Shown: positions 33,493 through 43,965, numbered from the stretch's first letter. The stretch: DNA of 64,000 nucleotides from Shinisaurus crocodilurus (GCA_021292165.1 CM037885.1:6319042-6383041); one strand, 5' to 3'. Program-made: numbers and translations. Notes: a model not told the origin generated them from the sequence alone.

Positions 33493-34112
33493 TAAGAAAA
33501 TATGCATTATCACTTAGGTTTTGAATAAAATATTGTGCACAAGTACAAGCTACCCTGTCATAATTGTGCAGCTCTGAATTAGGTATTCTTTTTCACAATA
33601 GCATACTTCTGACATTTTGTGTAGAATAATGATACTTCCTCTGGGTGGTCATTCTGGTATGAAATCAATCAAAGAATATTTCCAACTGAAAGCAAATTAC
33701 TTAAGATTTGGTGAACTTGTTCTGCTTATTAAAAAATAAGTTGCAGGGCCTATTGTTTTCAGAAGAATGAGGTTTAAAATATGTACTTTTAAAAAGGTAC
33801 TCACCGTATGCTTGGGGAAAACATGTTCATTTTATTTTTTTCAAATAAATATACAGAAGTTTGACCTTGAATAATGACAAAAAGCTCCTTTTGTTTTAAA
33901 TAACATTTAACATCCCTGGAAACATGTACTTGATTTCAAAATGGGACTCTTACTAGCATAGTTATTTTGATTTACTTAGATGTGGACTTGAAAAACCATT
34001 ATTGTGCATAGATGAGATTTTCCATTTTATTTATAAAATAAATATATTTTATATATGCTGATCAGATTTTATGCAGTTCAAATATTACTTGCTAACATTT
34101 TGTTAACAAGTC

Positions 34113-35035
34113 CTAAATTAAGGAGCTTTTCATAACAGTAGTTTCTAGTCTTGAAGTTGCTGCTTGACACTCTTTGTCTGTTAGTGTATAGAAGTGCCCT
34201 GTTGGGCAACAAGGATCAGCTTTTGTCAAAACATCTGAAGATGGTATCCATAGGACATCTTGTTTATCTGGATACATAAATGATTTTGCTGGTCCAGCTG
34301 GATGAAGAAAGCTCACTAACACTTCTGCTCTCTGATCATCTGTTTGTAAAACAAAACCTAACCACCATCGTGAGATATAAACGCATGTAACAAATCCTCG
34401 TATTTCTTGCAATTCCAGTTCTTCTTTAATAGTCACTGTCTCTTTTCTGGATTCGCATTGAAATGAATATCTTTTAGTAGCAACAGTGTGTTTTGTTAAT
34501 GGAATTACAGCGTGAATTTTCTGTGTCCCAGGAATCGTCTTGAATTCTCGAAGCAACATTTCAGAAGCTTTTCTTCCAGTTCATAATCTTTACTTGTGGT
34601 GTATTGAAATGCAACCTGTGTGATGTTCTCCTTTGCCCAATCAAAGAGCTGATGAGGGGTCATGATTTGTTTTTCATACGGATGCTGCAAACTTGCTCGA
34701 GCAGCTAACCTTTTCACAGTGCCACCCAAACCATCACAAGGCCCTTTTCCATGCGATGTGGCAAAGAAGTGCCATTCTGCATCGATACCGAAATCTGACT
34801 TATGCTTACTTAAGTTGTTGAAGTTTTTACCGTGTTTATATTGTGCTGCTGCACCATCAGGGTAATAATAGATCTTAGTTATGCTACCTGTAGAAATGGT
34901 GTGCAGGAATTCAACAATTTGAAAAGTCATGAACACATTGCAGCAGAAGTGGGGTCAGCACTTGTCACGGCTTCAGGCCTGCCTTTTTCTTTCTTATCAG
35001 AATCTGTGAATAAAGCTTGATTTAATGTAGACATC
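34113..35035 (-). pseudogene. Transposase fragment, frameshifted
   Basis: Three pieces read in order on the minus strand. 35035-34940 gives LNQALFTDSDKKEKGRPEAV and then a stop. 34936-34505 gives 143 residues with YYYPDGAAAQYKHGKNF, DAEWHFFATSHGKGPCDG and GGTVKRLAARASL. 34559-34113 gives FKTIPGTQKIHAVIPLTKHT. The last two overlap in different frames, so a frameshift separates them. The D in PDGAAAQYK and the GKGPCDG motif look like parts of a DDE catalytic core. I associate this pattern with Sola-type transposases, with limited certainty. The N-terminal part is absent. Confidence 0.65.
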
Positions 35036-35699
35036 CAAAGAGATATCTCTGTGAAGGTTTGAGGCCTACCCATGCCTGGTTTGGTTTCAGCCAGGCCCCG
35101 GAAGCTCCGGAAGGGAGGGGCGTGCTTAAGTTTAATTTCCCTCCAAAAAATTCTGTTTTAAGTGTGTATAAGGGGGTGAAGTTATTGTAGGGAGGGGTAC
35201 TATGCATGTATAAGAACATTCACATCTTCTGAACTGTTCGGAACCCCGTTCTGGAAATCGGTACATATACTCAAGGTAAACATGGGTTATCTGAGGAAAA
35301 AAATCAACAAAATTTTGTTTTTGTTTTTTTGGAATTCAAGGTCAAATTAAAGAAACTATGACCTTGAATATTTTATTTCACATGCATGCTTCATGTTACA
35401 TATCATATAAAAGGGTAGTTTGAGAGCTTTCATATGACACCATGATTTACTTTCTAGGTCAATTCTGAAGGAAGTTATGATACTTTTTGTGTAGTCACAA
35501 ATGCTGAAAAATTGTGTTTGGGGCATTTTTTGAGCACACTGTACTTTTGAACCGTGAGGTATAATGACCTATAATTTGGTGTATGTTCATTTCTCATGCT
35601 GGTCTACCAGTATGCCAGTTAAAAAAAAAAATCGCAGATGGTGAGGTAAAATTTTCAAAATTTTTGGTTGATTTTACATGGAATGACCCTCTATCCATA

Positions 35700-36285
35700 A
35701 TAGCATGCTGAAGAGGTGTATAGCATCTGCCTCTTGCAGCCTAAATAACTTGTTCTTCCCTCTTTACAGGCTGCAGTAAACATTGGGAGTAAGTAAGGTT
35801 GCTCACTAGCATGCCCTCTGGGTCTGGGATTTTAACACATTTTGAAACTTAGAGCAACTTGACTGTTGTCCTTGGTACTCTTTATTTGAAAGATCAATGT
35901 GTGTAATGCAAAGGTTGAAAATGAATGCATTTTGTTTGTTTGTCTTGAATTAACAAATAATAATGTGCAGGATAATGAAATCAGGCACAGAAGCTCCAGT
36001 TGTGGTGTGTGTGTGTGTGTGTGTGTGTGTGTAAGGATTCCTATTATATCAGGTGTAGGTTTGGCCAAACTTGCCAACTCTTGTCTCTTCAGCCTCATAT
36101 ACATGACCCTTTTTACTAGACAGTGGAACAAAGGCATCATTAAGACTGTTGGGAATGTAACTAGGAGCCAGGAATCATAGTAATTACAGGCCATGAATAG
36201 CCATCATAGCACAACTTATCCAGGAGCAAAGTGCTCAGGTACTACCAGTGGCAAAGGAATATTTTTATGCACACAGCCAGTTAAC
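35700..36285. other. Unassigned DNA with a (TG)n microsatellite
   Basis: A TG run of about 14 units lies at 36005-36032. Nothing else is recognised. Confidence 0.4.
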
Positions 36286-36289
36286 ACTC

Positions 36290-37145
36290 ATGTTATATCA
36301 GCTTTGATTAATGGCAGCCAAGACCTCATATTCCTCAGCCTCTGTTCCTGCCGAGGTCAGACCTGGCCACAGTGACACATGGCTTTCTTATATCTAGATT
36401 GCAGTGCACTCTACGTGGGGATTCCTTTGAAGAGCCTTTGGAAATGTGGCAACGAAGACATTGGTGGGCCTTCACTCACAGGATCAGATCATACCTGCCC
36501 TGCAACAGCTGCACTTATCTGTTTCCAAACACAATTCAACGCATTGGAGATTATCTTTAAAGCCCTAAACTGCTTGAGTCAAGGTTACCTTAGGGACCAC
36601 CTTCTTCCATACCAGTCTGGCCACACCCTAAAACAGGGATGGGCAACTTGTGGCTCTTTAGATGTTTTGGCCTACAACTCCCATCATCCCTCACCATTGG
36701 CTATGCTGGCTAGGGTTGATGGGAGTTGAAGGCCAAAATGCCCAGAGGGCCACCAGTTGCCACCCCTGCCTTAAAATCTAGCGAAGGTGCTCTTTCCCAT
36801 GTCCCAATTATGATGGAGGCTTGTGATAGGGACCAGGAAAAGGGCCTTTTCAGTGGTAGCACCCAAATTATGAAATTCATTGCCCTGTGATGCTTGGTTG
36901 GCTCCCTCTCTTATTGTGTTCCACCAGATGGTAAACACTTTTTTCTTTTAATTCTGACAGGACTTTCTTTTGCTGGGTAGATAATTTCCTATTCAGTGTA
37001 TTTGCTTCTCTACTGTCTGTTTTTTTTATCCTATTGTTAGTTTTATGGAATATTATTGTATCTTATGATTTGGCTTTGTTAACCAAAGCCATAAGCACCA
37101 GAAGGGTGAGATGGTAAATCCTTATATAAATAAAAATAAATATTA
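36290..37145 (+). mobile_element. L2 LINE, 3' end, interrupted by a MITE
   Basis: ORF2-end words are present: GATTGCAGTGCACTCTACGT, CAGCTGCACTTATCTG and CTTTAAAGCCCTAAACTGC. Then comes a 3' UTR with 'aaccaaagccataagcaccagaagg' in parts and a TAAATAAAAATAAAT tail (37125-37141). A hAT MITE sits at 36634-36768. Coding is broken by stops. Confidence 0.7.
36634..36768. mobile_element. Foldback hAT MITE nested in L2
   Basis: Starts CAGGGATGGGCAACTTGTGG and ends CCAGTTGCCACCCCTG. Flanks are CCCTAAAA (36626-36633) and CCTTAAAA (36769-36776), a 7-of-8 match. The L2 sequence continues on both sides, so the MITE is younger. Confidence 0.85.
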
Positions 37146-37224
37146 TCATAGGTGACACATGATTGATGAGATTCACTACTGAGTGTAGGGTGGAATTGGA
37201 GCTCCATCTTGAGTCTCTTGGAGC

Positions 37225-37226
<2 letters not shown>

Positions 37227-37259
<33 letters not shown>

Positions 37260-37294
37260 TGTCTGTCTGTCTCTCTGTCTCTCTGTCTGTCTCC
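37227..37294. repeat. (TG)n(TCTG)n(TCTC)n compound microsatellite
   Basis: About 16 TG units are followed by mixed TCTG and TCTC units. Confidence 0.95.
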
Positions 37295-37299
37295 TTTAA

Positions 37300-37847
37300 A
37301 ATTTAGCGCTGCAAGTAAGAGGAGTGGGAGCATGCAAGCAGCACTCATTTGCTATCTGGTTTGGAGGACTGTTTGAACACAGCCTTTGGTTTCATTAGGG
37401 TGTATACCGTATATATGTGTGTACTTTGGAATGGCAGGGAAATTAAGATTTTAAATTTAGGAACCTTGATTGATTTTAGTAGGGTATGCTGGCAACTGAC
37501 TCTACAGAAGAAGCTTGCCCTCACCATCATTATCCTATTACAATGTATTGCTAAATTTTCATTTAAAATGTATCTATGCTCATGGTATAGTCACTTAGAA
37601 CAAAATAATTTGGTGCAAAATTATTGCCAGAAATGCAAAGCCTTAAAGGAAAATCACATTAACAAAGGAAAAACAGCAGGACCTGAGCCTATAAGTTATA
37701 GGGTTTAATTTGGATTAAATTAAAGCATTTTGTCTGCTTTTTGGACATGGCTACACAGGCATATTCCTGCAGGAATCCCTCTTCATAAAACCCGTTGCTA
37801 TCTTGCCCCCACTGGCATGCGGACCCTCTCTCTCTCTCACACACTCA

Positions 37848-37898
<51 letters not shown>

Positions 37899-38780
37899 CT
37901 GAAGGAAAGAAGTAGTATCCCTGCTGGTCATGCATTGAAATGGAGATTTCCTGGATTCCCTGTAGAATTCTTGCAGACTCCACAAATCCCTTCCTGCAGG
38001 GAGATTGTAATTTTCAGCTATCTCTGCTACAGTATGCTTTGTTGCTTATTGTACGAGTTCTCTACATACACACAGCCTCTTTTTTCCTTAATAGAAAATC
38101 TGTGTATTGTGACGTAAGGAGAAGACACTTAAGAGGGAACGGGACTACTTCCTTCGAAGTGCGCATGTGTGTGATAACTGCCATTGTGGCTTTGTACATG
38201 TGCCTTTTAGAAAGCTAAGCTCTGTAGAGAGCTTGGCACTCCCTCCCCCAGTGTTGCTGCAATAATCTCTTGACTCCTCGGGCCTCCCGTTTCGCTTCTC
38301 ACTGCTCTGGCAGCTCTGGAATTGCCAAAAGCAATAAAAAGGGGCAAAACGTCTAAACAGAAAGCATCCTCAAAGAGTGCCAGTCCCTAGAAATCTTAAT
38401 AGTTCAAAGAACTTAAATTCATTATCTCTTCCCACCCCCCAGCCCAGCATGTATTGCTGCTGGTCTGCATTTCTACCCTGGGGCCATGCCCTCGTGTAAA
38501 CTGATGTGTTTTTCTTGTCTCAGCAAAGCTCTCTGTAAATCAGGCCTTGGCAGAAGCTGCTACTGCAGTCTCTATTATTATAGAGGTTTTCCAGGGGGCA
38601 TGGCGATAATTTGGCCATTAACTCTGGAGGCCAACACACACACCACTTACAAAAAGGAGAGAATAATTTTAAGCATTGTGGTTTGGATTATTTTTTCACA
38701 GATCCTTTTGTTTACTACAGTCTCAAGAGGCTGGTGATAAAATTATGGCTGATATCAATAGAAAAAAATCCAGCACTCTC
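37300..38780. other. Unassigned DNA with a (TC)n(AC)n microsatellite
   Basis: A TC/AC compound run occupies 37826-37898. No gene or element is recognised. The overlapping frames through the microsatellite are artefacts of its composition. Confidence 0.35.
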
Positions 38781-38785
38781 TAGAA

Positions 38786-38901
38786 CAGTGTTCTCCAACC
38801 TTGGGTCCCCAGATGTTTTTGACCTACAACTCCCAGCATGCCCCCAGCCGCTGGGAGTTGTAGGCCAAAAACATCTGGGGACCCAAGGTTGGAGAACACT
38901 G
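38786..38901. mobile_element. Foldback hAT MITE, 116 bp
   Basis: CAGTGTTCTCCAACCTTGGG and its inverse bound it. CTCTAGAA flanks at 38778-38785 and 38902-38909. The loop is shortened relative to the 135-bp copies (arms meet at CCCCCAGCCGCTGGGAG). Confidence 0.95.
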
Positions 38902-38909
38902 CTCTAGAA

Positions 38910-39385
38910 GTGATGTCGCTACTTTCAGTCAGAAACCAAATGCAGGCATTGTCAGCTGAGTTTTCATAAACCCAGGATTGAGAAAGACAGAAGCAGTGAT
39001 TGTAGTTGTTCTGAAATCTTAGTTGTCTTTATTTACTAGTAAAATTTCCATTATTATGATGAGGGAAGCTGTGGGGAGGCATGACAAGCGGAGGTAGAGG
39101 TGCAAATTTTACCTCCACCTCAATGGTGTAGCACTTTACATTTTCACATAGAAGTACATTTATATTGGTGAAAGTAAAGGAGTGTCTTGGGGACACTTAG
39201 GATGAGAGCTACCCCTGCACCCATACTTGGTGAGCCCTTAGTTATAGGGAGAGAGCAGGTTTTACACCTCTTCAAGGGTCTTGCCAATTGCAGCCCCTTT
39301 ACTGTGTCTCATAGAACTTCTCAGGAACCATTGAGAATCAGTCCCTTTCCTAACTGCATAGCCCTATCGCTTTGTCTCCCTAGCT
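38910..39385. other. Unassigned non-coding DNA
   Basis: Nothing recognised. Confidence 0.3.
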
Positions 39386-39386
39386 A

Positions 39387-39514
39387 GCCTTCCCCTAACC
39401 TGGTGCTCTCCAGATGTTTGGACTGGAACTCCCAGCATTTCTGACCATTGGCCATGCTGACTGGGGCTGATGGGAGTAGTAGTACACCTGACGGACACCA
39501 GGTTGGGGAAGGCT
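39387..39514. mobile_element. Foldback hAT-type MITE
   Basis: Left end AGCCTTCCCCTAACCTGGTG and right end CACCAGGTTGGGGAAGGCTG are inverses. Inside are the usual 'ccagatgtttggac', 'actcccagcatt' and 'ggccatgctgactgggg' words. Confidence 0.65.
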
Positions 39515-39562
39515 GCCCCAGCCCTCTCCTCTTAATTCTCAAGTGCAACAAGAGGCCTGTGC

Positions 39563-39729
39563 TGTGGCTCACGCTGGCTCAGCTTGTCTGAGCATGGAAA
39601 GCTAAGCAGGGTCAGCCTGGTTATTACTTGGATGGGAGACCCCTCCTCTAGTTTCCTGCATTGAGCAGGGGGTTGGACTCGATGGCCTTGTAGGCCCCTT
39701 CCAACTCTATGATCTATGAAATCTATGAA
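39563..39729 (+). mobile_element. 5S rRNA-headed SINE with CR1-like tail, copy D
   Basis: The clearest copy. The 5S-like internal promoter segment is AAAGCTAAGCAGGGTC (39598-39613) and TACTTGGATGGGAGAC (39625-39640). The CR1-like tail runs from GGGGTTGGACTCGATGG to CCCCTTCCAACTC, followed by the tandem end TATGATCTATGAAATCTATG. In genuine 5S rRNA these segments are the A box and C box bound by TFIIIA, so the head should serve as a pol III promoter. Confidence 0.93.
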
Positions 39730-39747
39730 CGGGATTTCTGGGAACTG

Positions 39748-39765
39748 ATATATATATATATATAT
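39748..39765. repeat. (TA)n microsatellite
   Basis: Nine TA units close to the end of the 5S-CR1 SINE. Confidence 0.9.
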
Positions 39766-40000
39766 CCTTGTAGCCCTTTTAATGTGCAGATAAAGTAGAA
39801 TAATCTTCATGACAAGAGGAATGTTCCAGTTATTCATATTTTTGGAGGGGAGAAACTGAAACTCAGAGAGAACAGCTTGCCCAAGGCCATCTAGTAATTC
39901 CAAGGATAAGGTGGGATTTCCAGGCAGGCCTCCGCCCATGTGGTTCCATGAGCTTTATTTTAAGCGTCTTGATGGTGGAGTATACAGGAGCAAGTGAAAT

Positions 40001-40881
40001 TTATATATATAAAAAAAGAAGTCCTGACTCATCAACGCCCAGCTCAAACCGTTTAATCTAGGAACGTGAAATTTTGGACATTATTTTTATGACGTAGACA
40101 CCCACTAAGGAAGGATTTTTGGAAATTCCGTCCCCAAGGGGGTGAAAAAGGGGGCTGAGATTTCATTGTTGTGTAGTCCCGGGGGGGGGAAAGCTGGGAT
40201 TTCATTGTGTAGTCCTGGGGGGGGGGGAGCAGGGATTTCATTGTGTAGTCCTGGGGGGGGGAGCAGGGATTTCATTGTGTAGTCCTGGGGGGGGGAGCTG
40301 AGATTTCATTGTTGTGTAGTCCCGGGGGGGGGGAAGCTGGGATTTCATTGTGTAGTCCCGGGGGGGGGAGCAGGGATTTCATTGTGTAGTCCTGGGGGGG
40401 GAGCAGGGATTTCATTGTGTAGTCCTGGGGGGGCGGGGAGCAGGGATTTCATTGTGTAGTCCTGGGGGGGCGGGGAGCAGGGATTTCATTGTGTAGTCCT
40501 GGGGGAGCAGGGATTTCATTGTGTAGTTCTGGGGGAGCAGGGATTTCATTGTGTAGTCCTGGGGGAGCAGGAATTTCATTGTGCAGTCCCGGGGGAAAGG
40601 GAACAGGGATTTCACTGTGTAGTCCGGGGGGGGGGGGAGGGATTTAATTGTGTAGTCCCGGGGTGGGGGGGAGCTGTGTAGTCCCAGGGGAGCAGGTAGT
40701 CCTGGGGGAGCTAGGATTCCATTATGTAGTCCCGGCGGACCTTTCCTATGGAGTGATTCAAAACAGCGGTCAGCTACCTTAAGGAATTTCGAACAAATAG
40801 TGCCTATAGGAACATGATGACCTGTGCAAACTTGGCACGGTCACTCTTCATCACGCGAGTGAAGCCACGGGCAACAGCTAG
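40001..40881 (+). mobile_element. Helitron-like element with G-rich minisatellite
   Basis: The left part carries TTATATATATAAAAAAAG, then 'gtcctgactcatcaacgccc', 'ctaggaacgtgaaattttgg' and CCACTAAGGAAGGATTTTTG. The right part ends CGCGAGTGAAGCCACGGGC plus AACAGCTAG, followed by T. A short GC hairpin and a terminal CTAG before T are the usual 3' signature of Helitrons, and Helitrons of this kind are known in lizards. The 5' end is not a clean TC, so the call is tentative. There is no Rep/helicase gene. Most of the interior is the minisatellite described separately. Confidence 0.5.
40160..40740 (+). repeat. G-run minisatellite, about 16 units of 30-40 bp
   Basis: Each unit contains GGGATTTCATTGTGTAGTCC followed by a run of 5 to 12 Gs and then GAGCA or AAGCT. 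I count about 16 units. G-run length and linker vary, giving local subfamilies (for example two adjacent units with GGGGGGGCGGGGAG). Each unit offers a long G-run every 30-40 bases on the plus strand, so G-quadruplexes are plausible. The minus-strand frame rich in TMKSLLP repeats is a by-product. Confidence 0.9.
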
Positions 40882-40889
40882 TCAAATAG

Positions 40890-42228
40890 AAAGAAAATAT
40901 CCATAAGAATAAAAATATTGAACAAGGTTAATGAGGGTATCAGTAAAAACACAATAGCAATGGCATCTTCACCTTTAAACCAATTTTCCTGTGGCACTAG
41001 CTTTCTTTATACCTTAGCTGAGGAAGGTGGTTGTTTGTTTGTTCTGACTTTCTCAGTGGTTTGCCCAATATTTGACAAAAGGACTCTTGGGCCTGAGCAC
41101 ATCTAGATCCCTGATCTCCCTGCAGAAACTAAAGATGACGGTATCCCTAACCAACCATTTCAGATAAATTGCCTTGGTGTCTAAAACAACGGGCTGACAT
41201 GTTACTACATAGTTCCCACATGAAAGGCTTGCCTTGGCAAATTAGCATGGATTCCAGGTGCTTGGCCAGGAAGCTAAACAGTCTAGAAGAAGTTATGTAA
41301 TAATACTGAGTCATCAGGAGTTTGGTTGCTGGTGTGTGTGTGGTTTTTAATGGTATTTGTTTAAGAATCTGTCATACTTGATACAAACGTCAGTCTTTAT
41401 TGACTAAATTGGATGTCCTCTTCAACAATAAATGTGTTTATACACTGAGCAAAGTTGTGTTTCAACACCTGTTGCAGAAAACCTGATTTGGCTCCAGCAC
41501 TTTATTTCTTAGAAAGGATGCATGATTACAGGGTTATAAGAGCAATTACGCGTACTGAGAGACATACCTGTTCTTTCTGGTACTTAAAACAGTTGCATCA
41601 TGTAGCAATAGGCAATATCAAAATTCCATTTGTACAGAGTCTGGATAGACTGTTGAAATAGAAGAAACCTGAAGACACTCCAATACATAAATAAATTAGC
41701 GGTAAGGAGGCCTCTCCCCTTAAGGTTAATAGAGGTGTGTGTGAGATTTTTTTGGTGCTAAGTTTTGCATTACTGTACTTGGAGACATACAGCCTGCCTG
41801 GTCAATTGTGTTTACAAGCTTTTGCTGATTTCAGTGGGACTTACTGGACTACTGGAGCGTATGTCCTTTTTAGGGATGTATGAGAAATTAATTTCAGTTC
41901 ATTTTTGATCAGGTTTTACCCACTTTGCACTTCTAATTGACTTTTTGCAGAGACTGGAAAATAATGATTTGTTTGTTTGTGGATTTATGGAATAATAAGT
42001 GAATTTAGGACAATGGGAAGAAAGATTTCTCATTCTGATTATCGAGTAAGAAAAATTATTGTTACCTATATTTGCTGTAGAAGAAAATCGGAGGTCTATT
42101 TTGATTTGTTAATTGTTATATGATTGATATTATGTGTTGGTTTTATATAGAAATAAAATTTAAAACTTCAAAAGAAAAGAAAAAATGTATACTTTTGAAA
42201 AATGACAGAAAACAAGTTTTAATCAATG
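40890..42228. other. Unassigned non-coding DNA
   Basis: A worn CCATTGA/TCAATGG-type piece may lie at 41820-41875. Nothing else is recognised. Confidence 0.3.
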
Positions 42229-42231
42229 GCT

Positions 42232-42300
42232 CTGGCTGGGGAATGCTGGGAGTTGTAGGACTTCTTTCTGTCTAAACATGCATAGGATTGCACCCATAGT
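42232..42300. mobile_element. Half copy of the AGGGTGCAATCC MITE
   Basis: One arm only: GGCTGGGGAATGCTGGGAG, GTAGGACTTCTTTCTGTC and AACATGCATAGGATTGCACC. Confidence 0.6.
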
Positions 42301-42429
42301 CTCCTATTTGCAATCTGCCTCTCGCCATAAGTGCGCATGACAATATTCTTGATGTGAAGGTGGGGGGAAAGGGATTTTAGAGGAGAACCTAATCTTAGTC
42401 TCTTAAGAACCCCTGAAGAAAAATGAGTA

Positions 42430-43334
42430 CTGTATTTTTCACTCCATAAGACGCACTCCCCTCCCCCGCAAATAGGGGGAAATGTCTGTGCATCTTATGG
42501 AGCGAATATTGTAAAAAAAAAAATTTTTATTATTTTTTTTTACGTACCTCCCTCTGCGCACCTCCAACCGGTCCAGCGGAACAGCGGAGGGCTTCTGGGC
42601 GGAACGGGGCAAGCCCCCGCCGCTCAGCTGATTCCCCTTATGTGGCCGCTTAACAGCTGATTTCCCCCGTGGAACAGCTGAGTCCCCGCCAAACAGCTGA
42701 TTCGGCAGCAACTCAGGGTAGGCGTGGGGGAGCCGGGAAGAGGCTGTTTGGCGGGCCCGTAGCTTGGCCACCTGCAAACACCTCCTTCACCTTCCCTTCC
42801 TCCAGGAAGGATGCACCTGCAAACACCTCCTTCGCGCGCCTCAGGTGCCTCAGCTCAACATCCCCTGAAAGCAGTTATTTCAAGCAACCAGGGAGGGAGG
42901 GAAAGGTATTTTAAGCTAGCTGGGGCTCCAATGTTTTAATTATTTACCATGCTGTTTCTGTATTTTGGTTTTAAATGGTTTTAGGATGCAATCCTACGTG
43001 TGTTTGGAGGGGGGGGGAAGTCCTACAACTCCCAGCATTCCCCAGCCAGCCATGCGCAATCCTACGCACAAGGCAGAAAAAAGCCCCCGGGGCTTTTTTC
43101 TGCCTCAGCGTGTTTAGGATTGTGCCCTCCGACCCAGCTTCCTGCAGCAGCACCACCACCACCAACAGTGGAGAAAGCGCAGGGTTGGGAAAGCCCTCCC
43201 CGCTCGGTTCTGTGACAGTGGCAGGGTTTTGTCCATTTCACCATTTGGTTCAGAATATTTTTTTTCTTGTTTTCTTCCTCTAAAACCTAAGTGCGTCTTA
43301 TGGTCTGGTGCGTCTTATGGAGCGAAAAATACGG
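42430..43334. mobile_element. TA-flanked DNA element, 905 bp, with nested MITE
   Basis: The left end CTGTATTTTTCACTCCATAA continues into GACGCACTCC. The right end is the inverse, with GTGCGTCTTATGGAGCGAAA and AATACGG. TA flanks both sides (42428-42429, 43335-43336). These features fit a non-autonomous Tc1/mariner-type element. The interior has repeated AACAGCTGA(T/G)TC words (42622-42706) and two CACCTGCAAACACCTCCTTC copies (42770 and 42808). Another MITE lies at 42983-43128. Confidence 0.75.
42983..43128. mobile_element. AGGGTGCAATCC-type MITE, rearranged, nested
   Basis: Starts AGGATGCAATCCTACGTG, contains AAGTCCTACAACTCCCAGC, then GGCAGAAAAAAGCCCCCGGG with a perfect local inverse, and ends AGGATTGTGCCCT. 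It lies within the TA-flanked element. Confidence 0.6.
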
Positions 43335-43339
43335 TATAT

Positions 43340-43960
43340 TGACCCAGGCTGCTTCCGCTTGTTGAAGTCCTTGATAGGATTGTCCCTTGGGTTTCAGAAA
43401 GCTATTTTTTTAAGGGACAAAGTAGACATGCGTTACATAATGGTTTATTTAAACTCTGGTGTACCCAAATTCCATATAAAGCTGAGGGCTGCCAGGAGCT
43501 GATTTTTAGAGCGAAAGCAGTGTGTGGGTGTGAAAAGCTGAACCTTCTCCAAATACCCCACTTATCTGCCAGTAACTTCTTTCTCCCAGCTGAGTTCACT
43601 TCTGGTATTAGAGCTCTGCTGAAGAGAAAAGCACTGGGGGAACAGACTACGGAAAGGCTAGCTGCAAGTGGGAGAAGGAATTTGTACTCTACCTGTGTGC
43701 CTCTTTTGCACTAAAAATTGGATGCGCGCGCGCGCGCGCACACCCACCCACCCACCCCCTATGTTATATGTGGTTTAGGCTGACTAGGGCATTCAGCTTC
43801 GCAACCTTGTGCCCTTCAGGTGTTTTGGAGTACATCTTCCATAGTCCTTCATATATATGAGTATTTAATATATGCATTTAGTATTTGTTAAGAGAAGAGA
43901 CTACACTTTGTATCCAGGGCAATGGGAACTTGTTCATGTGAGACCCTCAGTAATTTGCAT
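43340..43960. other. Unassigned DNA with a (CG)n run
   Basis: An alternating GC run of about 8 units lies at 43724-43739, followed by CACCCACCCACCCACCCC. Alternating CG favours Z-DNA. Confidence 0.45.
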
Positions 43961-43965
43961 GTTGA

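Larger units (their letters stand above)
32935..35689 (-). mobile_element. DNA transposon with long composite TIRs, TCTA duplication
   Basis: The first bases GGGTCATTCCATGTAAAATC are inverted exactly at the end. TCTA lies on both sides (32931-32934, 35690-35693). Beyond the first 26 bp, the two ends keep matching in blocks for about 480 bp: ACCTAGAAAGT and AATCATGGTGT, GATATGTAACAT, ATTCAAGGTCA...TTGACCTTGAAT, and a 'ggggttc' block. A further copy of the left-end block sits at 33700-33960. A 36-bp tandem duplication occupies 33422-33492. The minus strand carries a broken transposase (34113-35040). The coding part is far shorter than a full transposase, so the element is dead. Superfamily is uncertain; 4-bp duplications and the protein pattern suggest Sola or a relative. 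Confidence 0.85.

Noticed and set aside
37803..38117. Ser/Leu/His-Thr-rich frames at 37.8 kb, 36.0 kb, 37.1 kb and 56.4 kb
   Set aside because: They are translations of TC/AC and GT microsatellites.
39598..39640. A genuine 5S rRNA gene
   Set aside because: Only the middle of 5S is present, and it is followed by a CR1-like tail. It recurs as a dispersed SINE.
40412..40615. A repeat protein with TMKSLLP units
   Set aside because: It is the minus-strand translation of the G-run minisatellite.
40160..40740. A CRISPR-like array (regular repeats with spacers)
   Set aside because: Units are direct head-to-tail minisatellite copies with no unique spacers, in a vertebrate genome.
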